From Methylorubrum extorquens (GTDB taxonomy: Bacteria > Pseudomonadota > Alphaproteobacteria > Rhizobiales > Beijerinckiaceae), in the NCBI GenBank assembly GCA_019695455.1, contig JAEUAC010000413.1, positions 1-21,316 of the forward strand: a stretch of DNA of 21,316 bases. The letters are read 5' to 3'. Both the position numbers and the translations under genes were made by a program. Within the stretch, counting starts at the first letter, position 1. Each line of letters starts with the position of its first letter. Positions 5,770 through 13,193 of this stretch are shown here, in pieces. The notes under the pieces are model-generated. The model was not told the DNA's origin. It made no database searches and worked only from the letters and a program-made list of their open reading frames with translations.

Positions 5770-6935
5770 GCGCTCCCGCGGGCGAGCGGCTGTCGTCGCT
5801 CGCGATCCTCGAGCGCCTCGTGTCGTTCGACACGGAGAGCTCGCTCTCGAACATCGCCCTGATCGACTGGGTCGCCGCCTATCTGGAGAGCTGGGGCGTG
5901 CCGTTCGTGCGCGTGCCGAACGCCGCGGGCGACAAGGAGGCGATCTTCGCCACGATCGGGCCCATGCGGGACGGGGGCGTCGTCCTCTCCGGCCACACCG
6001 ATTGCGTCTCCGTCGAGGGACAGGCCTGGACGAGCGACCCGTTCCGCCTCCGCGTCGCGGACGGGAAGGCGCATGCCCGCGGGGCGGTCGACATGAAGGG
6101 CTTCGACGCGATCGCGCTCGCGGCCGTGCCGGACTTCCTGGCGGCGGACCTCGCGCGGCCGATCCACGTCATGCTCTCCTACGACGAGGAGACCACCTGC
6201 CTCGGCGTGGTCGACACGATCGCGCGCTTCGGCCGGGACCTGCCCCGGCCGGGGGTCGTGATCGTCGGCGAGCCGACCGACCTCGCCGTGGTCGAGGCGC
6301 ACAAGAGCGTGGCGACCTTCGTCACGCAGGTGCACGGCTTCGCGGCCCATTCGGCCAAGCCCTCGCTCGGCGCCAACGCCGTCATGGCGGCGGGCGAACT
6401 CGTGGTCGAGCTCAACCGGCTGGCCGACGAGATGGAGCGGCGGGGCGATCCCTCCGGCCGGTTCGACCCGCCCCACACGACCGTCCATGTCGGGCGGATT
6501 CGCGGCGGCACGGCGCGGAACATCCTGCCCGAGCTGTGCACGATCAACTGGGAGTTCCGGGGCGTTCCCGGCCTCGACCCCGACGAGATCCCGGCCCGCC
6601 TGGCGCAGCGCGCCGACGCGGTCGTCCGCGAGCGCCTGAACCGGTACGGCGCGTTCGGCCGCATCGAGACGACGCGCGAGGTGCTGGTGCCGGGGCTCGT
6701 GCCGGAGCCGGGCTCCGAGGCCGAACGGCTGGTGCTCGCCGTGACGGGCCGGAACGCGACGGAGACGGTCGCCTACGGCACGGAGGCCGGGCGCTTCCAG
6801 GCCGCCGGCATCCCGACCGTGGTCTGCGGTCCGGGCACGATCGACCGCGCCCACCAGCCCGACGAGTTCATCACGCTGGCCGAGATCGCGGCCGGCGAGG
6901 CGTTCATGCGACGGCTTGCCGCGCAGTGCGGCTGA
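5766..6935 (+). CDS. argE: Acetylornithine deacetylase
   Basis: An M20-family zinc hydrolase that removes acetate from N-acetylornithine to give ornithine. Numbering from CTG 5766, metal ligands are His77 and Asp79 (SGHTD), Asp109 (ARGAVDMKG) and Glu142, with catalytic Glu141 (YDEET). GEPTD and the C-terminal RAHQPDEF histidine are also present. Length is 389 residues, as expected. The frame is open far upstream inside apaG, but I find no ATG or GTG close to the correct N-terminus. CTG 5766 overlaps the apaG stop (CTGA) and is preceded by AAGAAG; the next options are TTG 5739 inside apaG or GTG near 5820, which would delete helix 1. ArgE here could feed ornithine to argF, which lies 3 kb away on the other strand. 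The enzyme call is firm and the start uncertain. Confidence 0.85.
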   Translation: MSAPAGERLSSLAILERLVSFDTESSLSNIALIDWVAAYLESWGVPFVRVPNAAGDKEAIFATIGPMRDGGVVLSGHTDCVSVEGQAWTSDPFRLRVADGKAHARGAVDMKGFDAIALAAVPDFLAADLARPIHVMLSYDEETTCLGVVDTIARFGRDLPRPGVVIVGEPTDLAVVEAHKSVATFVTQVHGFAAHSAKPSLGANAVMAAGELVVELNRLADEMERRGDPSGRFDPPHTTVHVGRIRGGTARNILPELCTINWEFRGVPGLDPDEIPARLAQRADAVVRERLNRYGAFGRIETTREVLVPGLVPEPGSEAERLVLAVTGRNATETVAYGTEAGRFQAAGIPTVVCGPGTIDRAHQPDEFITLAEIAAGEAFMRRLAAQCG

Positions 6936-6953
6936 GGTCGGCCTGAGGCGGCT

Positions 6954-6978
6954 GCAACCTGCACCTCCTCCGTACGTT
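6954..6978 (+). promoter_or_regulatory. Candidate EcfG (general stress response) promoter
   Basis: GCAAC (6954–6958), 16 bases, then CGTT (6975–6978), one mismatch from the alphaproteobacterial EcfG consensus GGAAC-N16/17-CGTT. Transcription would begin near 6985, where a strong hairpin starts, giving a leader of about 35 bases for the CHRD gene. Motif match only. Confidence 0.45.
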
Positions 6979-6984
6979 CCTGAA

Positions 6985-7008
6985 CCCGGAAGGTCTCGTC
7001 CTTCCGGG
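6985..7008 (+). promoter_or_regulatory. 5' leader hairpin touching the CHRD gene ribosome-binding site
   Basis: A perfect 9-bp inverted repeat (CCCGGAAGG at 6985–6993, CCTTCCGGG at 7000–7008, 6-base loop TCTCGT). Its right arm overlaps the GGGGAGA ribosome-binding site that ends seven bases before ATG 7019. It may be an argE terminator lacking a T-tract, an mRNA-stabilising 5' cap structure, or a translational control element. Confidence 0.5.
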
Positions 7009-7018
7009 GAGATGTCCA

Positions 7019-7447
7019 ATGAACCGGTCCCATCGCGCGATCGTCGTCGCGCTCGCCGTCGCGGCGGGGTTCGCCGCCCTGCCGGCCTCGGCCGAAACCG
7101 TGTCGATGAAGGCCGCCCTGAGCGGCACCCAGCAGGTCCCGCCCCTGACCGTGCCGGGTCGCGGGCTGCTCGACGCGAAGTACGACACCGTGGCGAAGAC
7201 GCTGAGCTGGGACGGCACCTATACGGGCCTGTCGGGCCCCGCGACGGCGGCCCATTTCCACGGCCCGGCCGATGTCGGCTCCAATGCCGGCGTGGCCGTG
7301 CCGGCGCCGGCGCCCGCGAGCCCCTTCAAGGGCCAGGCGACCCTCACGGACGCCCAGGCCGAGGCGCTCCTCGCCGGCAAGATGTACTTCAACGTCCACA
7401 CGGCCGCGCATCCGGGCGGCGAGATCCGCGGGCAGGTCATCCGCTAG
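7019..7447 (+). CDS. Exported CHRD-domain protein
   Basis: A 142-residue protein with a clear Sec signal peptide (hydrophobic residues 8–21, Ala-Ser-Ala cleavage after residue 25) followed by one CHRD domain. CHRD landmarks are LSGTQQVPP (35–42), HFHGPA (79–84) and the C-terminal NVHTAAHPGGEIRGQ (125–139). Bacterial CHRD proteins are periplasmic or secreted and largely uncharacterised; no ligand can be named. ATG 7019 follows GGGGAG by seven bases. The upstream EcfG-like promoter suggests it is induced in the general stress response, which fits an envelope protein but is inference. It converges with the DUF2332 gene 18 bases downstream. Confidence 0.88.
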   Translation: MNRSHRAIVVALAVAAGFAALPASAETVSMKAALSGTQQVPPLTVPGRGLLDAKYDTVAKTLSWDGTYTGLSGPATAAHFHGPADVGSNAGVAVPAPAPASPFKGQATLTDAQAEALLAGKMYFNVHTAAHPGGEIRGQVIR

Positions 7448-7456
7448 CGGCGTCGC

Positions 7457-7477
7457 GGCGGACCGTCAGGGTCCGCC
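7457..7477. terminator. Bidirectional terminator-like hairpin between convergent genes
   Basis: An 8-bp stem (GGCGGACC at 7457–7464, GGTCCGCC at 7470–7477) with a 5-base loop, ten bases after the CHRD stop. The stop codon of the DUF2332 gene (7466–7468) sits in the loop. There are no T-tracts, so it could serve both strands weakly or need Rho. Confidence 0.5.
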
Positions 7478-8530
7478 CGCGAGCCAGTCGATCCGCCGTC
7501 CATGCGGATCCACCCGGGCGAGGAGCCGATCCTCGCCCGGCCACAGGCGCAGCCGCAGCGTCGGCATCGCGCCGGCCTCGTCGGCCTCGAAGCGCAGCCA
7601 CGCGAGCGGCGTCGCCGCCGTCGCCCGCCGGCCCGTCCGCTCCATAGCGGCGGCGATCCGATCCTGCGTGTCCGCCGGGAAGTACTGGAACGCGATCGAG
7701 TGGAAGACCACGCGCGCCAGCCCGTCCGGCGGCGCGGCCGCCTCGACCTCCCGCTCCACCCAGCCCGCCGCGTCCTCCCCGTCGACGCGCGGCGGGGCGT
7801 CGGCCGCTATCGCGAGCGCGCCCTCCAGCCGCGCCACCCGATCGGCCTGGTCCGGCCAGACATAGGCGAGGAGCCGCGCCCGATCGGCCGGATCGCCGAC
7901 GTCCAGCGGGTTCCGGTCGACGCCGCGGCGGGACGCGATCCGCAGCGCGGCCCCCGGCGGCGGGTCGCCCGTCCAGGCGGGCTCGATCCGCACGGGCGAG
8001 GCGGCGTCGCCGTAATGCCGCCCGCCGAGCCGAAGGTCGTAGCGGTCCGCCAGGAGGTTGAGGCCGGCGCTCGCTCCGAGCTCGTGGAGGGCGAGCGGCA
8101 GGCCCGTCGAGGCCGCCGCCACGGCGAACCCGGCGCCGAGCGCGCCCGAGCGCGCCACCTCGTTCGTCTGCGGCGGCCCGTCGACCCAGGCGTCGAGGGC
8201 GGCCTCGTGCGCCGACAGCGCGGCCGCGACGGCCTTCCAGAGCGCGTCCGGGTCCGGCAGCGGATGGGGCGGATAGAGGCGCGCCAGCGCCGGCGCCCGG
8301 CCCGACCGCACGAGGCCGTTGAGGCCGCCGCAGACGCGCAGGGGGACGGAATCGTGCTGGGCGTCGGGGTCGCCCGGCCAGTCGAGGACGCGACGGCCGA
8401 GCGCCGTGGAGCGGTCCAGCCGGTCGGCCGCGAGGCTCGTGAGACGCGCCGTGAAGGGCGAGCCGAGCCTGCGGCAATGCTCGGCCTGGCTCGCGAAGGC
8501 GGCCCGGACCCGCGCCTCGCGATCGGTCAC
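7466..8530 (-). CDS. DUF2332-family protein
   Basis: A 354-residue cytoplasmic-looking protein of the DUF2332 family. Hallmarks are PPQTNEVARS (119–128) and LHELGASAGLNLL (148–160), a glycine-rich strand-turn-helix like the SAM-binding motif I of methyltransferases, then PLDVGDPADRARLLAYVWPDQ and a late VVFHSIAFQYFP segment. The layout suggests a Rossmann-type methyltransferase-like fold, but no substrate is known and I assign no reaction. The start is GTG 8530, only one base after the hslO stop, so it is the last gene of the argD–argF–hslO operon and likely translationally coupled. It ends in a hairpin shared with the convergent CHRD gene. Confidence 0.82.
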   Translation of the reverse strand: MTDREARVRAAFASQAEHCRRLGSPFTARLTSLAADRLDRSTALGRRVLDWPGDPDAQHDSVPLRVCGGLNGLVRSGRAPALARLYPPHPLPDPDALWKAVAAALSAHEAALDAWVDGPPQTNEVARSGALGAGFAVAAASTGLPLALHELGASAGLNLLADRYDLRLGGRHYGDAASPVRIEPAWTGDPPPGAALRIASRRGVDRNPLDVGDPADRARLLAYVWPDQADRVARLEGALAIAADAPPRVDGEDAAGWVEREVEAAAPPDGLARVVFHSIAFQYFPADTQDRIAAAMERTGRRATAATPLAWLRFEADEAGAMPTLRLRLWPGEDRLLARVDPHGRRIDWLAGGP

Positions 8531-8531
8531 G

Positions 8532-9527
8532 TCAGGCCGCTCCGGACGGCGCGTCGGTCGCGGCGACCTCGGCCTCCACGTCGGCCGGGTCGAGATCGTA
8601 GTGCCGCGAGCAGAACTCGCAGGTCACGCCGATCCGCCCGTCCTCGCCGACCATGTCGCGGCGATCCTCGGGCGAGAAGTTGCGCATCATGGCCATGATG
8701 CGGTCGCGCGAGCAGCGGCACGTCTCGCGGACGGATTGCGGCTCGAACACGCGCACGCCGCGCTCGTGGAAGAGCCTGTAGAGCAGGCGCTCGCTCGACA
8801 CCGCGGGATCGACGAGCTCGTGGTCCTCGACGGTCGAGGCGAGCGCCTTCGCCTCCGCCCAGGCCTCGTCCTCGGCCGTCTCCGGCACGCGCGCCTCGTC
8901 GGGCGCGTCGCCGGGCGGCAGGTCGGCGGCCCGCATGCGGTCGGGCGAGCTCGGCAGGAACTGCGTCAGCAGCCCGCCCGCCCGCCAGGCGTGGCGCCCC
9001 TCGGCGAAGACCTCGCCGACGGCGAGGCGCACATGGGTCGGGATCTGCTCCGACTGCCGGAAATACTGGTGCGCGGCGGCCTCGAACCCCTCGCCCTCCA
9101 GCGGCACGACGCCCTGGTAGCGGCTCGCGGCCGTGCCCTGGTCGATGGTCATGGCCAGGACGCCCGTGCCGAGCAGGTCGCCCGTCCGCGGGTTCGGGCC
9201 CGCGGCCTCGACCCTGTCTGCGTCGAACCGCGCATAGGCGCGCAGCCGGTCCGGCGCGTCGAAGTCGACGACGATCATGTCGACCGCGCCGTCGCTCTTG
9301 GTCTGGAGCTGGAAGCGCCCCTCGAGCTTCAGCGAGGCGCCGAGCAGCGCGGTCAGCGCCGCCGCCTCCCCCACCACGCGGGACACGGCGTCGGGATAGC
9401 CGTGTCGGCCGAGCAGCGCATCCAGCGCCGGCCCGAGCCGGACGGCGCGGCCCCGCACGTCGAGCGCCTCGACCGCGAAGGGCAGGACCGCGTCGTCCAG
9501 CCCCTCTCCTGCCTGCTCCTCGCTCAT
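8532..9527 (-). CDS. hslO: Redox-regulated chaperone Hsp33
   Basis: A 331-residue Hsp33, a cytosolic holdase activated by oxidation and unfolding. The C-terminal zinc-redox switch is intact: Cys270-x-Cys272 (TCRCSRD) and Cys303-x2-Cys306 (VTCEFCSRHY), 30 residues apart. The N-terminal domain has AAALTALLGASLKLEGRFQLQ and the middle GVVPLEGEGFEAAAHQYFRQSEQIPT, both typical. It is somewhat longer than E. coli HslO (292), with an acidic linker near residues 205–235, as in other alphaproteobacteria. ATG 9527 overlaps the argF stop (ATGA). Placement after argF is a recurring alphaproteobacterial arrangement; the functional reason is unclear. Confidence 0.95.
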   Translation of the reverse strand: MSEEQAGEGLDDAVLPFAVEALDVRGRAVRLGPALDALLGRHGYPDAVSRVVGEAAALTALLGASLKLEGRFQLQTKSDGAVDMIVVDFDAPDRLRAYARFDADRVEAAGPNPRTGDLLGTGVLAMTIDQGTAASRYQGVVPLEGEGFEAAAHQYFRQSEQIPTHVRLAVGEVFAEGRHAWRAGGLLTQFLPSSPDRMRAADLPPGDAPDEARVPETAEDEAWAEAKALASTVEDHELVDPAVSSERLLYRLFHERGVRVFEPQSVRETCRCSRDRIMAMMRNFSPEDRRDMVGEDGRIGVTCEFCSRHYDLDPADVEAEVAATDAPSGAA

Positions 9528-10465
9528 GCGGCGACGGCACCGGCGGCGTTCGCCGCCCCGAGACACCAGGCGAGGATGCCCTTCTGCGCGTGCAGGCGGT
9601 TCTCGGCCTCGTCGAACACGACCGAACCCGGGCCGTCGATCACCTCGTCCGTCACCTCCTCGCCGCGATGGGCCGGGAGGCAGTGCATGAACAGGGCGCC
9701 CGCGTTCGCCGCCCCCATCAGGCGGCCGTTCACCTGGTAGGGCGCGAGCAGGTTGTGGCGGTTGGTCTGGTCCTCGTCGCCCATGGACACCCAGCAATCC
9801 GTGACCACGGCGTCGGCCCCGCGCACGGCCTCGAACGGGTCCTCGGTGACGGTCAGCTCCGCCCCGGCCTGGCGGGCCCAGCCCTTCAGGTCGACCTGAC
9901 CGGCGAGTTCGCCCGGCGCCGCGACCGCGACCCGGAAGTCGAGGCGCCCCGCGGCCTGGATCCAGGAGGCGAGGACGTTGTTCACGTCGCCCGACCACGC
10001 GACCGTCCGGCCGCGGATGGAGCCCCGGTGCTCCTCGAAGGTGAGCACGTCCGCCATGACCTGGCAGGGATGGGAGACCTTGGTCAGCCCGTTGATGACG
10101 GGCACGGTCGCGTTCGCGGCGAGTTCGAGCAGCGTGTCGTGATCCAGGATGCGGATCATGATGGCGTCCACGTAGCGCGACAGCACGCGCGCCGTGTCGG
10201 CGATCGATTCGCCGCGCCCGAGCTGCATCTCCTTGCCGGAGAGCACGATCGTCTCGCCGCCGAGCTCCCGCATGGCGACGTCGAAGGAGACGCGCGTGCG
10301 GGTCGAGGGCTTGTCGAAGATCATGGCGAGGGTCTTGCCGTCCAGCGGACGGGCGGACCGGACCTCGCGGCGCCGGCCCTTCAGGTCGGCGCTGGTGTCG
10401 AGGAGGAAGCGGAGGTCCGCCCCGGAGAAGTCCGTGAGGTCGAGGAAGTGCCGGGGCGGTGTCAT
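9524..10465 (-). CDS. argF: Ornithine carbamoyltransferase
   Basis: A 313-residue enzyme making citrulline from ornithine and carbamoyl phosphate, the sixth step of arginine synthesis. Motifs are all intact: carbamoyl-phosphate loop Ser54-Thr-Arg-Thr-Arg58, HPCQ (132–135), ornithine loop SMGDE (227–231) and the catalytic HCLPAHRGEEV (261–271, Cys262). The length equals the usual anabolic OTC. The frame is open upstream within argD, but ATG 10465 overlaps the argD stop (ATGA) and gives the expected N-terminus PRHFLDLTDFS. It is the middle gene of argD–argF–hslO, so the aminotransferase and OTC steps flanking ornithine formation are co-expressed; argE, which supplies ornithine, lies on the opposite strand at 5766–6935. 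Confidence 0.96.
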   Translation of the reverse strand: MTPPRHFLDLTDFSGADLRFLLDTSADLKGRRREVRSARPLDGKTLAMIFDKPSTRTRVSFDVAMRELGGETIVLSGKEMQLGRGESIADTARVLSRYVDAIMIRILDHDTLLELAANATVPVINGLTKVSHPCQVMADVLTFEEHRGSIRGRTVAWSGDVNNVLASWIQAAGRLDFRVAVAAPGELAGQVDLKGWARQAGAELTVTEDPFEAVRGADAVVTDCWVSMGDEDQTNRHNLLAPYQVNGRLMGAANAGALFMHCLPAHRGEEVTDEVIDGPGSVVFDEAENRLHAQKGILAWCLGAANAAGAVAA

Positions 10466-11676
10466 GCCGCCTTCTCCGGCGCGGCCCGCAGGGCGGCGTC
10501 GAGCGCCGTGCAGGCCCGGTCGAGCTTGTCGATGGCCGCGGCCATGTCCTCGTCGCTGATGACGAGGGGCGGCAGGAGGCGCACGACGGAATCGCCGGCC
10601 GGGATGGTCAGGAGCCCTTCGCGCTCGGCCGCCTTGGTCAGGTCGGTGTTCGCGATGTGGGTCTTGATGCCCATCATCAGGCCCTCGCCGCGGATCTCGG
10701 CGATGATGGCGGGGTGGCGGTCCTTCAGCTCGGCCAGCCGCTGCTTGAGGCGCAGCCCCAGGTCGCGGACGCGCTCCAGGAAGCCGGGCGCGAGCACCAC
10801 GTCCAGCACGGCGTTGCCGACCGCCATGGCGAGCGGGTTCCCGCCGAAGGTCGTGCCGTGCGTGCCGGCCGTCATGCCCTTGGCGGCCTCGCGGGTGGCG
10901 AGGCAGGCCCCCATCGGGAAGCCGCCGCCGATCCCCTTCGCGATCGCCATGATGTCCGGCACGATGCCGGCCCATTCGTGCGCGAAGAGCTTGCCCGTCC
11001 GGCCGACGCCGCTCTGCACCTCGTCGAGGACGAGGAGCAGGCCCTTCTCGTCGCAGAGCGCCCGCAGGGCGCGAAGCCGCTCGGTCGGGACGGGGCGGAT
11101 GCCGCCCTCGCCCTGGATCGGCTCGATCAGGAGCGCGCCGGTCTCGGGCCCGATGGCCGCGAGCAGCGCCTCGTGGTCGTCGAACGGCACCTGGTCGAAC
11201 CCGTCCACCTTCGGGCCGAACCCGTCGATGTACTTCTTCTGCCCGCCCGCCGCGATCGTCGCGAGCGTGCGCCCGTGGAACGCGCCCTCGAAGGTGACGA
11301 TGCGGAAGCGCTCGGGCTGGCCGTTCGCCGAATGGTACTTTCGCGCCATCTTGATGGAGGCTTCCAACGCCTCGGCGCCGGAATTCGAGAAGAAGACGAC
11401 GTCCGCGAACGTCGCCTCCGCCAGCCGGTGGGCGAAGCGCTCGCCCTCCGGGTTCTGGTACAGGTTCGAGATGTGCCAGAGCCGCGACGCCTGCTCCGTC
11501 AGCGCCTGCACGAGGTGCGGATGCGCGTGGCCGAGCGCGTTGACGGCGATGCCGGCGCCGAAATCCAGCACGCGTCGCCCGTCGGCGGTCACCAGCCAGG
11601 CGCCCTCGCCTCGCTCGAAGGCGAGTTCGGTGCGCGCATAGGTCGGGAGGATCGACGACGTTTGGGTCGAAGCCAC
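10462..11676 (-). CDS. argD: Acetylornithine aminotransferase
   Basis: A 404-residue class-III PLP aminotransferase that converts N-acetylglutamate semialdehyde to N-acetylornithine, and often also acts in lysine synthesis. It has FFSNSGAEA (95–103, phosphate loop), HGRTLAT, LDEVQSGVGRTG (217–228, Asp218 to the pyridine nitrogen) and the Schiff-base Lys247 in AIAKGIGGGFPMGA. The open frame extends to 11814, but GTG 11676 has GGAG eight bases upstream and gives the family-like N-terminus TSSILPTYART. Upstream lie a TTGACA promoter and a terminator-like hairpin, so expression may be attenuated. It is first in the argD–argF–hslO–DUF2332 operon. Confidence 0.94.
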   Translation of the reverse strand: MASTQTSSILPTYARTELAFERGEGAWLVTADGRRVLDFGAGIAVNALGHAHPHLVQALTEQASRLWHISNLYQNPEGERFAHRLAEATFADVVFFSNSGAEALEASIKMARKYHSANGQPERFRIVTFEGAFHGRTLATIAAGGQKKYIDGFGPKVDGFDQVPFDDHEALLAAIGPETGALLIEPIQGEGGIRPVPTERLRALRALCDEKGLLLVLDEVQSGVGRTGKLFAHEWAGIVPDIMAIAKGIGGGFPMGACLATREAAKGMTAGTHGTTFGGNPLAMAVGNAVLDVVLAPGFLERVRDLGLRLKQRLAELKDRHPAIIAEIRGEGLMMGIKTHIANTDLTKAAEREGLLTIPAGDSVVRLLPPLVISDEDMAAAIDKLDRACTALDAALRAAPEKAA

Positions 11677-11710
11677 GCTCTGCACTCCGGAACGCGGCCC
11701 AACGGCCGCA

Positions 11711-11738
11711 AACGAAAAGAGCCGCCCGATGGGGCGGC
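11711..11738 (-). terminator. Intrinsic-terminator-like hairpin in the argD leader
   Basis: On the minus strand a 7-bp GC stem (GCCGCCC, loop CATC, GGGCGGC; 11738–11721) is followed by TCTTTTCGTTT (11720–11710). It is the only hairpin in the window with a good T-rich tail. It lies 95 bases past the mobA stop and 34 bases before argD, so it may end the mobA transcript, attenuate argD, or both. Confidence 0.65.
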
Positions 11739-11746
11739 CAGTCGAG

Positions 11747-11774
11747 AATCTATTGTCGTTCGCCACGATGTCAA
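11747..11774 (-). promoter_or_regulatory. Sigma-70-type promoter before argD
   Basis: A perfect −35 TTGACA (11774–11769) and TAGATT (11752–11747, four of six) are 16 bases apart on the minus strand. The predicted start, near 11740, is almost at the first base of the terminator-like hairpin, leaving a leader of about 60 bases. Confidence 0.55.
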
Positions 11775-11833
11775 TTCGACCCTCGCGCGAGCGGTGGACG
11801 ACCGGCCCCCGCACCCCGCTCGTCGGCCTCCGG

Positions 11834-12454
11834 TCAGGCGGTCCGCTCCCGCGACGCGAGCGCCCGGGCGGCGAGGAGGTCGTCCGGCTCGTTGACGTTC
11901 AGGAACGGATCGACGGGCAGGGCCGGCCAGTCGACCGCGACGGCCCCGACCGCCTCGGCCCAGCGGCCGACGCGGCGCTCGCCTCCCGCGAGATCGGCGC
12001 GGAGCCGGTCCCGCAGCGAGACGGACCACAGGCCGACGACGGGATGGCGGCGCCCTCCCGACGAGGCGACGGCCGCCGGCGCCGCGCCCCGGCCGTCATG
12101 GAGCCGCGCCACGAGGCCGGCCGGCAGGAACGGGGCGTCGCCGGGGACGCTCGCGACCCAGGCCAGCGGCGGATCGAGCGCGGCCGCATGGTCCAGGCCG
12201 GCGAGCAATCCCGCGAGCGGACCGCGGCCGCCCCCGTCCGCGTCGGGCAGGACGGGCCGGCCGGCACCCGCGAACCGGGCCGGATCGCCGTTCGCGCTGA
12301 CGGCGACGGCCGCGCAATCGGGGCCGAGGATCGCGACGGCGCCCGCGAGGAGCGAGCGGCCGCCGACGACCAGAAGGGCCTTATCGACGCCGCCCAGGCG
12401 GCGTCCCTCCCCGCCGGCGAGGACGAGGCCGAGTGTCGGCGGATGATGCGGCAT
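11834..12454 (-). CDS. mobA: Molybdenum cofactor guanylyltransferase
   Basis: A 206-residue MobA, which transfers GMP from GTP to molybdopterin-Mo to make the bis-MGD cofactor of DMSO-reductase-family enzymes such as formate dehydrogenase and nitrate reductase. The nucleotide-binding LAGGEGRRLGGVDKAL is at 12–27, the Mg-binding PGDAPFLP at 104–111 (Asp106), and the closing NVNEPDDL (186–193) matches the NxNTPEDL signature. ATG 12454 gives the normal length and puts LAGG at residue 12; the longer ATG 12484 adds ten unconserved residues and has no ribosome-binding site. It stands alone, divergent from the YqaA-type gene, and is followed by the argD leader terminator. Confidence 0.9.
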   Translation of the reverse strand: MPHHPPTLGLVLAGGEGRRLGGVDKALLVVGGRSLLAGAVAILGPDCAAVAVSANGDPARFAGAGRPVLPDADGGGRGPLAGLLAGLDHAAALDPPLAWVASVPGDAPFLPAGLVARLHDGRGAAPAAVASSGGRRHPVVGLWSVSLRDRLRADLAGGERRVGRWAEAVGAVAVDWPALPVDPFLNVNEPDDLLAARALASRERTA

Positions 12455-12607
12455 CGCTCTCGCAGGTCCCGTTCGGGCGATCATGCCATGCCGGGCGGGC
12501 TGCGGCGACGCGCGACGCGGCCCCACGGTGGCCGCGGCCCCGGCCTTTCGGCCGGCCCGGCGCTGTGCTCAAAGGCGCGCTCGCGCCGCGGCGCGCGGAG
12601 ACCGCCC

Positions 12608-13189
12608 ATGCTGCGCAAGACCTACGACTGGATGCTGCGGCTCGCGGAGCGCCCGAGCGCCCCCTACGCGATGGGTGCGGTCGCCTTCGCCGAGAGCTCC
12701 TTCTTCCCCGTCCCGCCGGACGTCATGCTCGTCCCCATGTCGCTCGCGCGGCCCGACAAGGCCTGGCGCTACGCCCTCATCGCGACGATCTGCTCCGTCA
12801 CGGGCGGGCTCGTCGGCTACGCGATCGGCGCGCTTCTCTACGACACGGTCGGGCAATGGCTGTTCCGGCTCTACGGCCTGGAGAGCGGGGCCGACTCGTT
12901 CCGGGCGGCCTATGCGCAGTACGGAGCCTGGATCATCCTCCTGAAGGGCTTCACGCCGATCCCCTACAAGCTCGTCACCATCACGTCGGGCTTCGCGGGC
13001 TACGACCTCCTCACCTTCACGATCCTGTCCATCGTCACGCGGGGCGCCCGGTTCGCCGTGCTGGCGGCCCTGCTCGGCCGCTTCGGCGGGCCCATCAAGG
13101 GCATCCTCGACCGGCATCTCGGGCTGGTCGCGGGCGTGCTGCTCCTGTTCATCGTCGGCGGCTTCGCGGCCGTGAAGCTGATCTACTGA
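12608..13189 (+). CDS. YqaA-type DedA-superfamily membrane protein
   Basis: A 193-residue inner-membrane protein of the YqaA branch of the DedA/SNARE-associated (VTT) superfamily. It has FAESSFFPVPPDVMLVPM (27–44, re-entrant loop with the conserved E and PxP), a GGLVGYAIGALLYD helix, WIILLKGFTPIPYKLVTITSG (about 107–127, the signature loop with Lys and Pro) and a final hydrophobic helix (LVAGVLLLFIVGGFAAV). DedA relatives are linked to lipid carrier flipping and envelope homeostasis; the role of YqaA itself is not settled. ATG 12608 follows GGAG by seven bases. dsbB starts four bases after its stop, so the two form an operon of envelope proteins. Confidence 0.88.
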   Translation: MLRKTYDWMLRLAERPSAPYAMGAVAFAESSFFPVPPDVMLVPMSLARPDKAWRYALIATICSVTGGLVGYAIGALLYDTVGQWLFRLYGLESGADSFRAAYAQYGAWIILLKGFTPIPYKLVTITSGFAGYDLLTFTILSIVTRGARFAVLAALLGRFGGPIKGILDRHLGLVAGVLLLFIVGGFAAVKLIY

Positions 13190-13193
13190 GCCC

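Noticed and set aside
9524..10975. N-terminal extension of argF over argD
   Set aside because: The extension is an arginine-rich shadow of argD; ATG 10465 gives the normal OTC N-terminus.
9590..11641. 683-codon plus-strand frame opposite argF–argD
   Set aside because: Shadow of two well-identified genes; no ribosome-binding site or recognisable domain.
12540..12555. CCGGCC-TTTC-GGCCGG repeat between mobA and the YqaA-type gene
   Set aside because: Six GC pairs are expected by chance at this composition and it lies in a divergent gap where no terminator is needed.
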